The notes below the pieces were generated by a model, which saw nothing but the letters and a program-made list of their open reading frames with translations, was not told the DNA's origin and searched no databases. A program made the position numbers and the translations under genes. Below, in pieces: positions 34,953 through 43,527 of a stretch of 64,000 nucleotides of DNA; the first letter of the stretch is position 1, and each line of letters starts with the position of its first letter. This DNA comes from Arthrobacter hankyongi (GTDB taxonomy: Bacteria; Actinomycetota; Actinomycetes; Actinomycetales; Micrococcaceae): contig NZ_JAKLTQ010000007.1 in assembly GCF_022012395.1 (NCBI RefSeq), positions 124,001 to 188,000 on the forward strand, read 5' to 3'.

Positions 34953-35783
34953 ATGTCACTCCTTGAAAACCAGACGATCCTGATCACCGGGGGCGCCGCC
35001 GGCCAGGGCCGCGCGCATGCCCTCGCCTCCGCCCGGGAAGGCGCCGACGTCGTCGTCCTCGACGTTTACGACGAGGACGCCCCGCAGTTCATCGAAACCG
35101 TCCGCGGCGTCGAGGAGCTCGGGCGCAAGGCCCTAGCGGTCCGGGCCGACGTCACCTCCCAGACCGCCCTCGACGACGCCGTCGCTCGGGGAATCGAAAC
35201 CTTCGGCAAGATCGACGCGGCCATCATCAACGCCGGCATCCACCGCGCCGGCCTGTTCTGGGAAATGGAGGAAAAGGACTGGGACGCCGTCATGGCCGTG
35301 AACCTGACCGGCGCCTGGAAGACCGCCAAGGCGGTGGCCCCCCACATGATCGGACGCCAGTCCGGCTCGATCGTGCTCGTCTCCTCCGTCGACGCCTTCG
35401 ACCCGGAAGTCGATTCCACCGCCTACGGTGTCTCCAAGACGGCCCTGCTGGGCCTGCTGAAATACACCGCGAACGAGCTCGCACCGCACAACGTGCGGGT
35501 TAACGCCGTCGCCCCGGGTTTCATCGACACCGCCATGGTCAACAGCCAGGAGTTCTACGACCTGCTCGCCGGCGAGCCCGGCAAGGGAACCCGGCAGCAC
35601 CTGATCGACTACGGCCACCAGTTCACGGCCATGAAGGGCGTCAGCATGATGCAGCCGGTTGAGGTCGCCAACACGGTTGTCTACCTCAACTCCCCCCTCG
35701 CCCGCTACGTCACCGGCGTCACCATCCCCGTCGACGCCGGACACCTGCTCGTCAGCCGCATCAACCAGAACCCCGCCTACTAG
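34953..35783 (+). CDS. SDR family oxidoreductase
   Basis: A 276-residue SDR with a 'GGAAGQGRAHA' cofactor loop (about 13-23), 'INAG' in place of NNAG (about 94-97) and 'YGVSK' (about 163-167). The GQGRAHA loop is reminiscent of mycofactocin-type actinobacterial SDRs, but no mycofactocin genes are nearby. It is in the operon of the flavin monooxygenase and probably oxidises an alcohol related to its substrate. Confidence 0.9.
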   Translation: MSLLENQTILITGGAAGQGRAHALASAREGADVVVLDVYDEDAPQFIETVRGVEELGRKALAVRADVTSQTALDDAVARGIETFGKIDAAIINAGIHRAGLFWEMEEKDWDAVMAVNLTGAWKTAKAVAPHMIGRQSGSIVLVSSVDAFDPEVDSTAYGVSKTALLGLLKYTANELAPHNVRVNAVAPGFIDTAMVNSQEFYDLLAGEPGKGTRQHLIDYGHQFTAMKGVSMMQPVEVANTVVYLNSPLARYVTGVTIPVDAGHLLVSRINQNPAY

Positions 35784-35810
35784 AGAAATATCCGCAAAAT
35801 GCTGGAAAAC

Positions 35811-35844
35811 CCGGGCCGGACAATTGGACAATTGTCCGGCCCGG
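35811..35844. promoter_or_regulatory. large dyad before the permease gene (operator or hairpin)
   Basis: A 16-bp perfect inverted repeat (35811-35826 with 35829-35844). Its core holds the palindrome GGACAATTGTCC and the half-site TTGGAC, so it may be a variant operator of the local TetR proteins; its GC-rich ends could also fold as a terminator after the SDR. Confidence 0.5.
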
Positions 35845-35876
35845 GGACACCGACACAAGAGAAAGGGGGCCGGAAC

Positions 35877-37367
35877 ATGTCAGCAACCAACACCTCGAAC
35901 ACCGAGACGGATCCGGGAGCCTCAGCAACCGGATCTGCCCGGGCCGAGCTGCGCGGCAACCTCGGCGTCGTCTCGCTCGTCTTCACCGTTATCGCCTTCA
36001 ACGGACCCATGGCCATCCTGGCCGGCTTCATCCCGGTCCTGGTCTCGGCCGGCAACGGCCTCGGCACACCGCTGACCTTCGTTACCCTGGGGGCACTCGT
36101 GCTGGTCTTCGCCGTGGGGCTGAATGCCATGGCCAGCCGGATGAGCCAGCCCGGGGCGTTCTACACCTACATCAGCGCGGGCATCGGCAAGCCTCCCGGG
36201 CTGGCCGCAGGATTCCTCGCCATCGCGGCCTATGTCACCCTCGGCTCCGGGACGTACGCGCTGTTCGCCCTCATGTGCGAACACCTGCTGACCAGCACCT
36301 TCCATCTGGCCGGCGGGCCGCCCTGGTGGGTCTGGGCGCTGGCCGGCTGGGCAGTGGGAACCCTGCTGAGCCTGTTCAATGTCGACGTCTCCGCCAAAGT
36401 CCTCGGCATCGCCGCCCTGGCCGAAATCGCCCTCGCGGTCATCTGGAACTTCCGCATCTACCTCAACGGAGGACCCGAAGGCCGGACCGTGGACGTCATG
36501 GGATCGTTCTTCTCCGGCTCACTGACGATGGCCATGGTCTTCGGCCTGGTGAGTCTGACCGGTTTTGAATCCCTGCAGGTCTTCCGGTCCGAATCGCGCG
36601 ATCCCGGCCGCACCGTACCCCGAGCCACGTACTTCTCGGTGGCGCTCCTGGCCGGACTGTACGCCGTCTCCTCCTATGCGTACATCGTCGGCTTCGGCCC
36701 CAGCAATGCCACCACCGCCGGCGCGTCCGATCCGACCGGGTCGATGCTGCAGAGCATTGCCCACTACGTCGCCGCGCCCGCCGCCGACATCGCCAACGTC
36801 CTGCTCATGACCAGCTCCTTCGCCGCCTGCCTGGCCATCCAGAACATCACCGCCCGCTACTTCTTCACCTTCGGGCGCGACCGCATCCTGCCCACACGCC
36901 TCGGCGTCGCAAACTCCAAACACGGCTCGCCGATGGCCGCCGCCGCGCTCGGCGGGGCCATCATCCTGGTCCTGTTTGCCCTTCCCGCGCTCTTCGGCGG
37001 GGACGCCACCGCGACCTTCACCAACCTGGTCGGCGTCGGCGGCTACTGCCTGGTCGTGCTCTGGGTAACCACCAGCATCGCCGTCGTGGTCTTCTTCCAC
37101 CGCAGGCGCGCCGAACGCATCGGCGTCTGGAAGGCGACCGTGGCGCCGGTAATCGCCGCCGCCGGGCTGGGCACGATCCTGGTGCTGTCCACCACCCACT
37201 TCAGCGACATCCTCGGCGGCAACCAGACCGCTGCGAACATCTCGCTGGCCATCCTCACCATCATCTGCCTGGCCGGGATCGGGCTCGGATTCTGGTACCG
37301 GTCCAAACGGCCGTCGACCTACCGGCTGATCGGAAGCCAGGCCGAATCGGTGGAATCCCTGCAGTAA
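35877..37367 (+). CDS. APC-family amino acid/amine permease
   Basis: A 496-residue membrane protein with about 12 helices. The 'GVVSLVFTVIAFNGPMAIL' first helix, 'SQPGAFYTYISAGIGKPPG' (about 81-99) and 'VSLTGFESLQVFRSESRDP' (about 224-242) are typical of the amino acid-polyamine-organocation superfamily. The ATG at 35877 follows AAAGGGGG. It ends the TetR-flanked operon and implies that the substrate is an amino acid, amine or related compound. An 18-bp terminator hairpin lies downstream. Confidence 0.9.
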   Translation: MSATNTSNTETDPGASATGSARAELRGNLGVVSLVFTVIAFNGPMAILAGFIPVLVSAGNGLGTPLTFVTLGALVLVFAVGLNAMASRMSQPGAFYTYISAGIGKPPGLAAGFLAIAAYVTLGSGTYALFALMCEHLLTSTFHLAGGPPWWVWALAGWAVGTLLSLFNVDVSAKVLGIAALAEIALAVIWNFRIYLNGGPEGRTVDVMGSFFSGSLTMAMVFGLVSLTGFESLQVFRSESRDPGRTVPRATYFSVALLAGLYAVSSYAYIVGFGPSNATTAGASDPTGSMLQSIAHYVAAPAADIANVLLMTSSFAACLAIQNITARYFFTFGRDRILPTRLGVANSKHGSPMAAAALGGAIILVLFALPALFGGDATATFTNLVGVGGYCLVVLWVTTSIAVVVFFHRRRAERIGVWKATVAPVIAAAGLGTILVLSTTHFSDILGGNQTAANISLAILTIICLAGIGLGFWYRSKRPSTYRLIGSQAESVESLQ

Positions 37368-37426
37368 GTTCCAGGCGCCGGCCCAGTCGCGAGCTTTGCC
37401 GCGGCGCCTGCCGACTACCCGAAACC

Positions 37427-37467
37427 GGAGGCCGGGCGGGACGGAAAAACCGTCCCGCCCGGCCTCC
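37427..37467. terminator. strong bidirectional terminator
   Basis: A perfect 18-bp stem (37427-37444 with 37450-37467) closes on a five-A loop, between the convergent permease and second TetR genes. Read from the other strand the loop is five T. It is the longest perfect hairpin in the window. Confidence 0.8.
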
Positions 37468-37492
37468 GCCATTGTGTGCGGGCAGCCGGGGG

Positions 37493-38077
37493 CTAAGCCC
37501 CGTCAAGTGAGTGCAGTGCTTTCGCGGGAACCGGATCCGGGTTCAGTGCGCTGCGCAGGAAGTCGCGGGCCTGCCGGTCGGAGAGGCTGGAGTCGCCCAG
37601 CAGCCGCTGATAGGTCAGCCCCTCCCAGATGACCTCGAAGCGCACCGCCACCTCATGCGGACACAGTTTCTCCACCCGAGCGGTGGCTGTCCGCGACCAC
37701 TGCTGGATAATGGACCGGTAGCGGGGATCGCGCATCCCCTGGGCATACAGCTCGTACAGCAGCGTCGCACCGGTCGCGTCCGAGTGCTGGACCTGCGCCA
37801 CTGCCAGAGCGGCCTCGATCAGGTCCTCCAGATCCTGCGCGGCGTCGAACAGCCGGTTGTATTTGGCCGTCTCGCGCTCGGCAAAATAGCGGAAGGCCTC
37901 GAGCAGCAGGTCGTCGAGGCTGGCAAAGTGGTAGCTGGTGCTGCCCAGCGATATCCCGGCCGCCGCGGCGATCCGGCGGTGGGTCACCCCCTTGACGCCG
38001 TAGGCCGCCGCGACCTTCAGCGCAGCCTCCAGCAGCGCCGCCCGGGTCCCCTCGGACCGCTTGGCCGAACGGGCCAT
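37493..38077 (-). CDS. TetR-family regulator (paralogue 2)
   Basis: A 194-residue TetR protein nearly colinear with the one at 32212-32751: same DNA-recognition helix region ('GVTHRR', 'AAGISLGSTSYHFASLDD') and the same C-terminal 'GLTYQRLLGDSSLSDRQARDFL'. It has about 12 extra residues at the C-terminus. The ATG at 38077 follows GGGAGG. Operator TTGGAC-ATGC-GTCCAA lies about 100 bases upstream. Near-identical recognition helices imply shared operators. Confidence 0.92.
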   Translation of the reverse strand: MARSAKRSEGTRAALLEAALKVAAAYGVKGVTHRRIAAAAGISLGSTSYHFASLDDLLLEAFRYFAERETAKYNRLFDAAQDLEDLIEAALAVAQVQHSDATGATLLYELYAQGMRDPRYRSIIQQWSRTATARVEKLCPHEVAVRFEVIWEGLTYQRLLGDSSLSDRQARDFLRSALNPDPVPAKALHSLDGA

Positions 38078-38379
38078 ACGCGCACCTCCCTCACCGGACC
38101 CGCAGCCGGAATCCGTCACTACCGATGGACCCAGCAGGGGACGCCGGAAAGCGATCCCGCCACAGCCTCAATATTGGACATGCGTCCAAATTACACCTCA
38201 TAGGTCCGGACCTCAATTTGCGTGCGTGGCGCTTCGCACTAAATTTCTGCAAACCCTGTGCGTTGTTCTTTACGGGACAAAGACAACTGCAGGACTCTTG
38301 GGGCGCTCTTTTGGCCGCCAGTATTTCGCTTCAATCTGCGCCAAGCGCCGAGAACAGCGTATGCCTACCCTGTTCCAAA
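38078..38379. promoter_or_regulatory. intergenic region upstream of TetR paralogue 2
   Basis: No gene is visible in these 302 bases. The left part holds the TetR operator at 38174-38189. The rest is lower in GC and includes a short imperfect dyad near 38263-38288 with GTTGT/ACAAC arms, of unknown meaning. Confidence 0.4.
38174..38189. promoter_or_regulatory. 16-bp TetR operator
   Basis: TTGGAC-ATGC-GTCCAA, upstream of the second TetR gene. It matches the sites at 31342-31357 and 32840-32855 in both arms. Confidence 0.7.
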
Positions 38380-39168
38380 TCAGCGGCCACACATTTCGGG
38401 ATGTTGACGACACTGCAGCATGACCGGGTCTAGGCACACCGGCCGGTACTCTTGCTGCGGGCGGTTCAGCCAGAAGTTGGCCGAACTTCCTGGGCGGGAC
38501 ATGCGGTCGTCCTGTGAGGTCCAGATGATGATGTCCAGCAGCCGCAGGTCGGTTGCTTCGCTAATGTCGGGCACAGTCAAGGAGACTTCCCGGCGGATCT
38601 GAGCCAGTTCCGAATGCTGATGGCGGAGGATGCGCCGAAGTGCCAGCAGGGTTTGATGAATGCGCTCCCAGCGGGGCTCCTTGCCGGAGCTGAAACCATT
38701 GCGGGTGAACCCCATGGCGATCGCTACGTAGCCGTCGAGAACCGGAACCGAGTCGGGTCTGTAAAGAGCGAGCATCTTCGTGATTTTGGGAGCCCATACA
38801 CCGGAGAAGCCGAACCGGCACAGCAAGGTAAGGCTTGCAATGTCATCGTCGTCCATGGCGGCGAGGTCCTTGTCCGGCAGAACCTGAAGCCGCCGGACCA
38901 GCTCAGACCGGAGTTCATGTGTAAAGCCGGCAACATCCGAGACCGAAAGTCGCCCGGCCAGCGTGTCAGCCCACAAGAGTGACCACGGAGCGATCTCGTC
39001 AAAGTGCCCCCGGCGCCGGGCGGCTGCACCGAGCATGTCGTAGGTCTGCCACCCGCTCTTAGGATGGGTGCAGAACGCCACTACACGCGCCACCGCGTCA
39101 GATAGCGGGATGGCCCCTATGCCTCCTGGCATGTCAGGCGAGAGATCCAGTTGCGTATGCGGGTTCAT
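38380..39168 (-). CDS. hypothetical protein, 262 residues
   Basis: A soluble, mainly helical protein with no family that I can name firmly. A notable stretch is 'KITKMLALYRPDSVPVLDGYV' (about 152-172, shown at its limit in part), where 'RPDSVPVLD' recalls helical base-excision-like or DUF6308-type proteins; this is only an impression. The ATG at 39168 follows AAGGAAG, and an upstream extension to 39225 lacks one. It is not obviously linked to its neighbours. Confidence 0.7.
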   Translation of the reverse strand: MNPHTQLDLSPDMPGGIGAIPLSDAVARVVAFCTHPKSGWQTYDMLGAAARRRGHFDEIAPWSLLWADTLAGRLSVSDVAGFTHELRSELVRRLQVLPDKDLAAMDDDDIASLTLLCRFGFSGVWAPKITKMLALYRPDSVPVLDGYVAIAMGFTRNGFSSGKEPRWERIHQTLLALRRILRHQHSELAQIRREVSLTVPDISEATDLRLLDIIIWTSQDDRMSRPGSSANFWLNRPQQEYRPVCLDPVMLQCRQHPEMCGR

Positions 39169-39288
39169 CGTCTTCCTTCGAGCGGTACGTGGACCGCGTG
39201 AGTCGTGCTCGGCCGACCCGTCCACTGCGAGGGTCGAGGATGCCCGGCACTCAGGCTGTGGGGACCTAGCCAGGGGACGTTTACGGGC

Positions 39289-40128
39289 TCAGGGATTGGG
39301 CACGGACACGTCCACGGTTCTGTTTTTCCTGATCACCAGCAGGGTTAATGCCGTGACCGTAATGACCGTGAAAATTTCGGCCCCGCTGGCGCCCAGATCG
39401 GTCGCCACGGTCTGCAGCACGACGGCGGCCAGGCTCATGAACGCCGCGGTCGTCGCAAGGAATGGCGCCTTACGGATAAAGCGCCTGAACCCGGCTGTCA
39501 GCCAGATGCCGGCGAGCAGACTGGCCGAGCCAGCCAACAGGTGGAAGACCATCGGGAGTCCCACACCGCCGGAGGCGTAGCCTAGGAGGACCAGGTCGCC
39601 GAACCCCATCACTGCAAGGAATAGCAGGGTGATACCGGCTGCGATGCCCAGGCCTCCTCTGCCATCGAACATGACGGTGCCCGGTGCCTGTTCCCGGCGC
39701 AGGGCGAGACAGGCCAGGATAACCGCGGCCATGGCCGGCAAGGGCCCGGGTGGAGGCCCATAAAGGGCAACCATAGACAAGCTGGCAAGGGCGGCCGCGC
39801 TAAATATCAGCAGGACAACAGGCGCCCCGGGCGTGCGGAACCTGGCCGTGACAAGCATGACAACACCGGACACAAGCGAGCCAATGCCGGCGGAAATCGA
39901 CAGCAGCGCGGCCGGGACGGTAAGTCCAGGGAGCGCGTCGGGAAACGTCAGCGGCAGCACTCCGGACGGCAAGGCCCACAGACCTGTAAGCATGGCCAGG
40001 ATGCCGGCGGCAACGCGCAGACCCGAGACGGGGTGTGTGAACGGCTCGGGCGGGTCCCCCTTCCAGTCTCCCTGAGGCTGGGGCGGGCAGGGTCCTGTCA
40101 CTTTCTTCTGTCCGCTCCGGTCTTCCAT
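39289..40128 (-). CDS. multi-pass membrane protein, unknown
   Basis: A 279-residue integral membrane protein with a polar Pro/Gly-rich N-terminal 35 residues and about eight predicted membrane helices. No family is recognised. The ATG at 40128 follows GGGGAG. It stands next to the broken mcrC/monooxygenase debris, at the left edge of the 11-kb catabolic block. Confidence 0.75.
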   Translation of the reverse strand: MEDRSGQKKVTGPCPPQPQGDWKGDPPEPFTHPVSGLRVAAGILAMLTGLWALPSGVLPLTFPDALPGLTVPAALLSISAGIGSLVSGVVMLVTARFRTPGAPVVLLIFSAAALASLSMVALYGPPPGPLPAMAAVILACLALRREQAPGTVMFDGRGGLGIAAGITLLFLAVMGFGDLVLLGYASGGVGLPMVFHLLAGSASLLAGIWLTAGFRRFIRKAPFLATTAAFMSLAAVVLQTVATDLGASGAEIFTVITVTALTLLVIRKNRTVDVSVPNP

Positions 40129-40305
40129 GTTCTCCCCCACGATTGCATGTTTCACCTCGGACTCTAGCCGTATCCGGAGAGCGGCCGGGGTATGGACACG
40201 GCCGCGGATCATCGAGCAGCCGACGGTCCGCAGGTCCGGGCAGTTGGGATTTCCGGCAGGAGCGGGCCGTGCCCGAGTGCGGTATGCCAGCCGGTCTAGC
40301 CAGCT

Positions 40306-40740
40306 TCACACATGACCATCGCGCACTGCCTCATTCGCCAACCTGGCAATCCTCACCAGCAGTTCATCCGGCCTCCGCGACAGGTCCAGTGGGAACTCCA
40401 CGATTTCGACGTCGGAATTCCGCACCTTCCGCACCCGCACCGGCCCGGCATCCGCGTACACCAGCCAAGCCCGCGGCACGTCCAACGCTGTGCAGTAGGC
40501 CAGCATCTGGTACTGGTCCGCGTTCGGGTAGCCGGACCAGGAGGACGCCTTGTACTTGGCGTCGAAGACGGCCACCGGCTTCCTGTCGATCAGGTGCACG
40601 ACGTCGGCGAACATCCGCACGCGCGGGAGGCGCGTGCCGTCCGGCTCGTCCAGGAAGCATTCGTACTGTGCCTCGGTGCGTCCCGGCGTTACGTCGTGAG
40701 CCTCCCGTAGAGCAGCCGCTACCGCATAATCCATATTCAG
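40306..40740 (-). pseudogene. 3' fragment of an mcrC gene (direct repeat copy 1)
   Basis: The translation matches the last third of the McrC encoded at 51627-52837: the PD-(D/E)xK core region 'KPVAVFDAKYKASSWSGYPN' is present. By eye, 270 bases (40418-40687) are identical to 51733-52002; to the left the match continues as a diverged homologue with a different C-terminus, and to the right similarity falls off abruptly. The N-terminal two thirds are missing. It is not functional alone. Confidence 0.85.
40418..40687. repeat. direct repeat, copy 1 (mcrC segment)
   Basis: Identical by eye to 51733-52002 in the same orientation, with an alignable but diverged extension to about 40344. The two copies bracket about 11 kb of catabolic genes. 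Confidence 0.88.
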
Positions 40741-40769
40741 GCCAGCGGACAGATCATCACTGCACACGA

Positions 40770-41031
40770 CAGGTCGCCGACGTATTCGAAGCATGGATGG
40801 ATGAGTCCGACGCCGCCGGGTTCGGCTTCCTGCCGTTTCAGCATCCCGGAGACCTGAAAGACTTTGCCCAGATGGTCGTCCCCGAAATGCAAGAACGCGG
40901 CAGGGTGCAGTTGGCCTAAAGGATCGACGCTGCGTGAGAACCTGTATGGAGACGGCCAACGCCGCCTCCGCTACGACTATCCGCCGCATAAGCTGATCGC
41001 GTCCTTTGCACGGGAACCTATCTTGTCCTGA
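40770..41031 (+). pseudogene. C-terminal remnant of an NtaA/DmoA-like monooxygenase
   Basis: From 40770 one frame reads 'VADVFEAWMDESDAAGFGF' and 'VVPEMQERGRV', the typical C-terminal region of long LLM monooxygenases (compare 'WMDEGDIDGFQFA...VVPELRRRGRV' in the gene at 45669-47033), and stops at 40919. The family's closing 'TLRENL' motif resumes in another frame (40921-41031). So it is a truncated, frameshifted gene tail on the opposite strand to the intact copy. Confidence 0.75.
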
Positions 41032-41075
41032 CGACGAGCTGCCGAACTGCCTTTACTCTGTGAACGAACTACGGT

Positions 41076-41109
41076 GTCTCGGGATCTGGCCGAAGAGGAG
41101 TCCCGAGAC
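41076..41109 (-). terminator. hairpin downstream of the GAF regulator
   Basis: A 9-bp perfect stem (41076-41084 with 41101-41109) and 16-base loop, about 100 bases past the minus-strand regulator stop. Confidence 0.35.
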
Positions 41110-41212
41110 TCCGTGGTCGGGGCAAAGTACCTGAATGTGGCGCCGGTAATTCACAGTGGACTTGCTGTCCGCGGCCCGGTCCGGCATCTGTTAGGAAAGA
41201 AGGACGAGGAAA

Positions 41213-42433
41213 TCAATCCGCAAGGGCGCGCTGGATCATGGCGCGGATCGTCGAGGCGCGTGCATCACCCGGCGGGGTAACTTCGGCAAGATGTTCAAGG
41301 ACGTCGAGTTCGTAGGGGGACCTGGTCGCATACGTGAGTAGTGAAGTGATGTCCCGCGATTTCAAGGCTGCTTCCCGCAGGCTCGCTTCGATGAAATTCC
41401 GGTGTTCTATGATCGCAGGGGCACTGCTCTTGGGCATGAATTCCCCGCCCTGCGCCAGAATAACTGCCTGTGCGAAGTCTCCGTTCCGCAGCGCGCTCAT
41501 CAGGTCATTGGCGTCGAACCGGATATTCGCCAGCATCCGGTACGGACTCGGCGAGATTGCGCCGCCAAGGGCCTTCCGCAGCCGTGAGACCTCGCTCTTG
41601 ATGGTCGAAAGCGAACCGCCGCCGTCGTCGTACACATATGCGTGCAGTTGTTCCAGCGACAGTCCCTCGGGGTGCAGGAGAATCAGTGCCAGGATCTCCG
41701 CCTGCCGTCCCGGCAGCAGAATCTGTTGTCCGTTGTGCTTCACCATGGACCGGCCCATGAAGCGGCATGCAATGCTCTCCTGGGAACCCACGTCGATCCG
41801 GCTGAGCTCGGCAGCAACGATCTCTGCGAGGGATTTGGCGACGCCGAGGGCCAAGGGATGCCCGTGGCTGGAACGCGTGGCCAAGGCGATAGCGCCCAGG
41901 GCATCGCCCGTCACCGGATGGACAATGGGGGCGGCGTAGCATGACCACTGCGCCAGCGCCTCAATGTAGTGTTCGGAACCCAATACGGCCGCCGGTCGGC
42001 GCATCCGCAGGGCGAGTCCTCCTGCATTGGTGCCAATCGATGCTTCGTCCCAGCGCGTGCCCGGGACAAGGTTCACGGTCTCCGCAAGTCGACGGAGTTT
42101 CGAATTATAGTGCGCGCTCCAGACTACCCGGCCGACCTCGTCGGTGACGTTGACGGCATAGTTGCCGTCCTCCAGAAGGGCCGCCGCGGCACGTTCCAAC
42201 CTGCTGACAGCCTGCGCTGTGGGCTGTTCATGCCACCGGATGACGGCATCTTCACCGTCGGCCGGAGCGCTTTTGATTTCTTTCGGGACCAATGGAGCGG
42301 AACGTTTCCACGAGTTGTAGATCACCTCGCGGACGTCTGCCGAATTCTTGTCTTTCGCCACGCCCAGCAAATCGGCGCCCGCGCGGGATTCTGCCCGGCC
42401 GCCGGTTTTCGACGCCAAATCAATCGTTGGCAT
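41213..42433 (-). CDS. GAF-domain transcriptional regulator (AcoR-like sensor, winged-helix C-terminus)
   Basis: A 406-residue regulator. The N-terminal 200 residues resemble the sensor half of AcoR-type activators ('NSWKRSAPLV' about 40-49, 'GTRWDEASIGTNAGGLAL' about 125-142, 'APIVHPVTGDALGAIALAT' about 167-185). It lacks the sigma-54 AAA domain. Instead the C-terminal part has a predicted winged-helix ('LSLEQLHAYVYDDGGGSLST', 'SEVSRLRKALGG' about 257-292). It ends the minus-strand catabolic block and is its likely activator, perhaps through the GGTTG repeats at 48799, 49456 and 51265. Confidence 0.85.
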   Translation of the reverse strand: MPTIDLASKTGGRAESRAGADLLGVAKDKNSADVREVIYNSWKRSAPLVPKEIKSAPADGEDAVIRWHEQPTAQAVSRLERAAAALLEDGNYAVNVTDEVGRVVWSAHYNSKLRRLAETVNLVPGTRWDEASIGTNAGGLALRMRRPAAVLGSEHYIEALAQWSCYAAPIVHPVTGDALGAIALATRSSHGHPLALGVAKSLAEIVAAELSRIDVGSQESIACRFMGRSMVKHNGQQILLPGRQAEILALILLHPEGLSLEQLHAYVYDDGGGSLSTIKSEVSRLRKALGGAISPSPYRMLANIRFDANDLMSALRNGDFAQAVILAQGGEFMPKSSAPAIIEHRNFIEASLREAALKSRDITSLLTYATRSPYELDVLEHLAEVTPPGDARASTIRAMIQRALAD

Positions 42434-42607
42434 CCCCGCCTCCTCAACCCACTAGCGTGATGGGAATCACAGAAAAAATCCTGTGAGGCAGTTTATCCCG
42501 GCCATACTGCTCGGAAAACTTTCTCCCGCTTTATGACCGGGCGCCCGCCGGTCGCCCATATTCTCCTGCCCAATGAACTGTGGTCGGAATTTGCCTGAGA
42601 CGGCCAT

Positions 42608-42635
42608 GCCGTGCGGAGCCATGGCTCCGCACGGC
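42608..42635 (-). terminator. perfect 28-bp palindrome after the SDR gene
   Basis: Arms of 13 bp (42608-42620 with 42623-42635) around a central AT lie 20 bases downstream of the minus-strand SDR stop, before the regulator. Probably a terminator that separates the regulator from the operon. Confidence 0.6.
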
Positions 42636-42655
42636 GGCTTGAAGCTGAACCTGCG

Positions 42656-43447
42656 TCACTCACCGCCGACGACGGAACCCGCGGTAGCACCTCCATCGAT
42701 AGGAATCTCGGCGCCGGTGATAAAGCTCGCCTCATCCGAGGTCAGGAAGAGCACAAGGTTGGCGATGTCCTCGGGTTGAGCGATGCGCCCCAGCGGGTAG
42801 GCGGCACCGAGTTCGTCCAGCGTGGTATTGGCCTCCGCAGCACCATAGTCCGCCATGCCGGTGGCCACGTAGCCGGGGTGGATGGTGTTGACCCGGACCT
42901 GCTTGCGTCCCCATTCCATTGCAACGTCCTTGGACATGATGCGCACGGCCCCCTTCGACGCACCGTAGGCGGTGTGTCCGGCGAACCCCAACATCCCGGC
43001 GGCCGAGGACATGTTCAACACGGTGCCGCCGCCGTGCTCGGCCATCACCGGAACTACGTGCTTCATGCCGAGGAACGTGCCGGTGACGTTAATGTCCATC
43101 ACCCGGTTCCAGTCCGTCAGGCTGGTCTTGTCCAGGTCGGCAATCACGTAGATGCCAGCCGAGTTGAACAGGGCGTCAATCCGGCCGAACGTCTCCACGA
43201 CCGAGGCAACACCCTGCCGCCAGTTCTCCTCGTCTGTAACGTCAAGTCGAAGGCTCATTGCCTTCTGTCCGCGCGACTCCACGCCTGCGACGGTCTCGGC
43301 AGCCCCCGCCGGGTCCACGTCCGCGACGATGATCGTCGCGCCATCCTCAGCCAGACGGTAGGCCGCAGCGCGGCCGATCCCGGACGCTCCGCCGGTAATG
43401 AAAACAACCTTTCCCTCGACGCGGCCAATTTGGACTTCGTTGTTCAT
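42656..43447 (-). CDS. SDR family oxidoreductase
   Basis: A 263-residue SDR with 'TGGASGIGRA' (about 18-27), 'NSAG' in place of NNAG (about 95-98) and 'YGASK' (about 160-164). The ATG at 43447 follows AAAGGAA. It is the last structural gene of the minus-strand block before a palindromic terminator and is 80 bases from the next SDR. Confidence 0.92.
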   Translation of the reverse strand: MNNEVQIGRVEGKVVFITGGASGIGRAAAYRLAEDGATIIVADVDPAGAAETVAGVESRGQKAMSLRLDVTDEENWRQGVASVVETFGRIDALFNSAGIYVIADLDKTSLTDWNRVMDINVTGTFLGMKHVVPVMAEHGGGTVLNMSSAAGMLGFAGHTAYGASKGAVRIMSKDVAMEWGRKQVRVNTIHPGYVATGMADYGAAEANTTLDELGAAYPLGRIAQPEDIANLVLFLTSDEASFITGAEIPIDGGATAGSVVGGE

Positions 43448-43527
43448 GCTGGAATTCCTTTCATCCATGGTGGGAGTCTTAGTGCCGGCAACTGTGCGAC
43501 CGCCGGCAGTGGGGGCTGGCGGTGTCT

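Noticed and set aside
40143-40919. A single 258-codon plus-strand gene
   Set aside because: Only the last ~50 codons resemble a protein (LLM monooxygenase tail); the earlier part is antisense to the mcrC fragment and membrane gene, so I annotate only the remnant.
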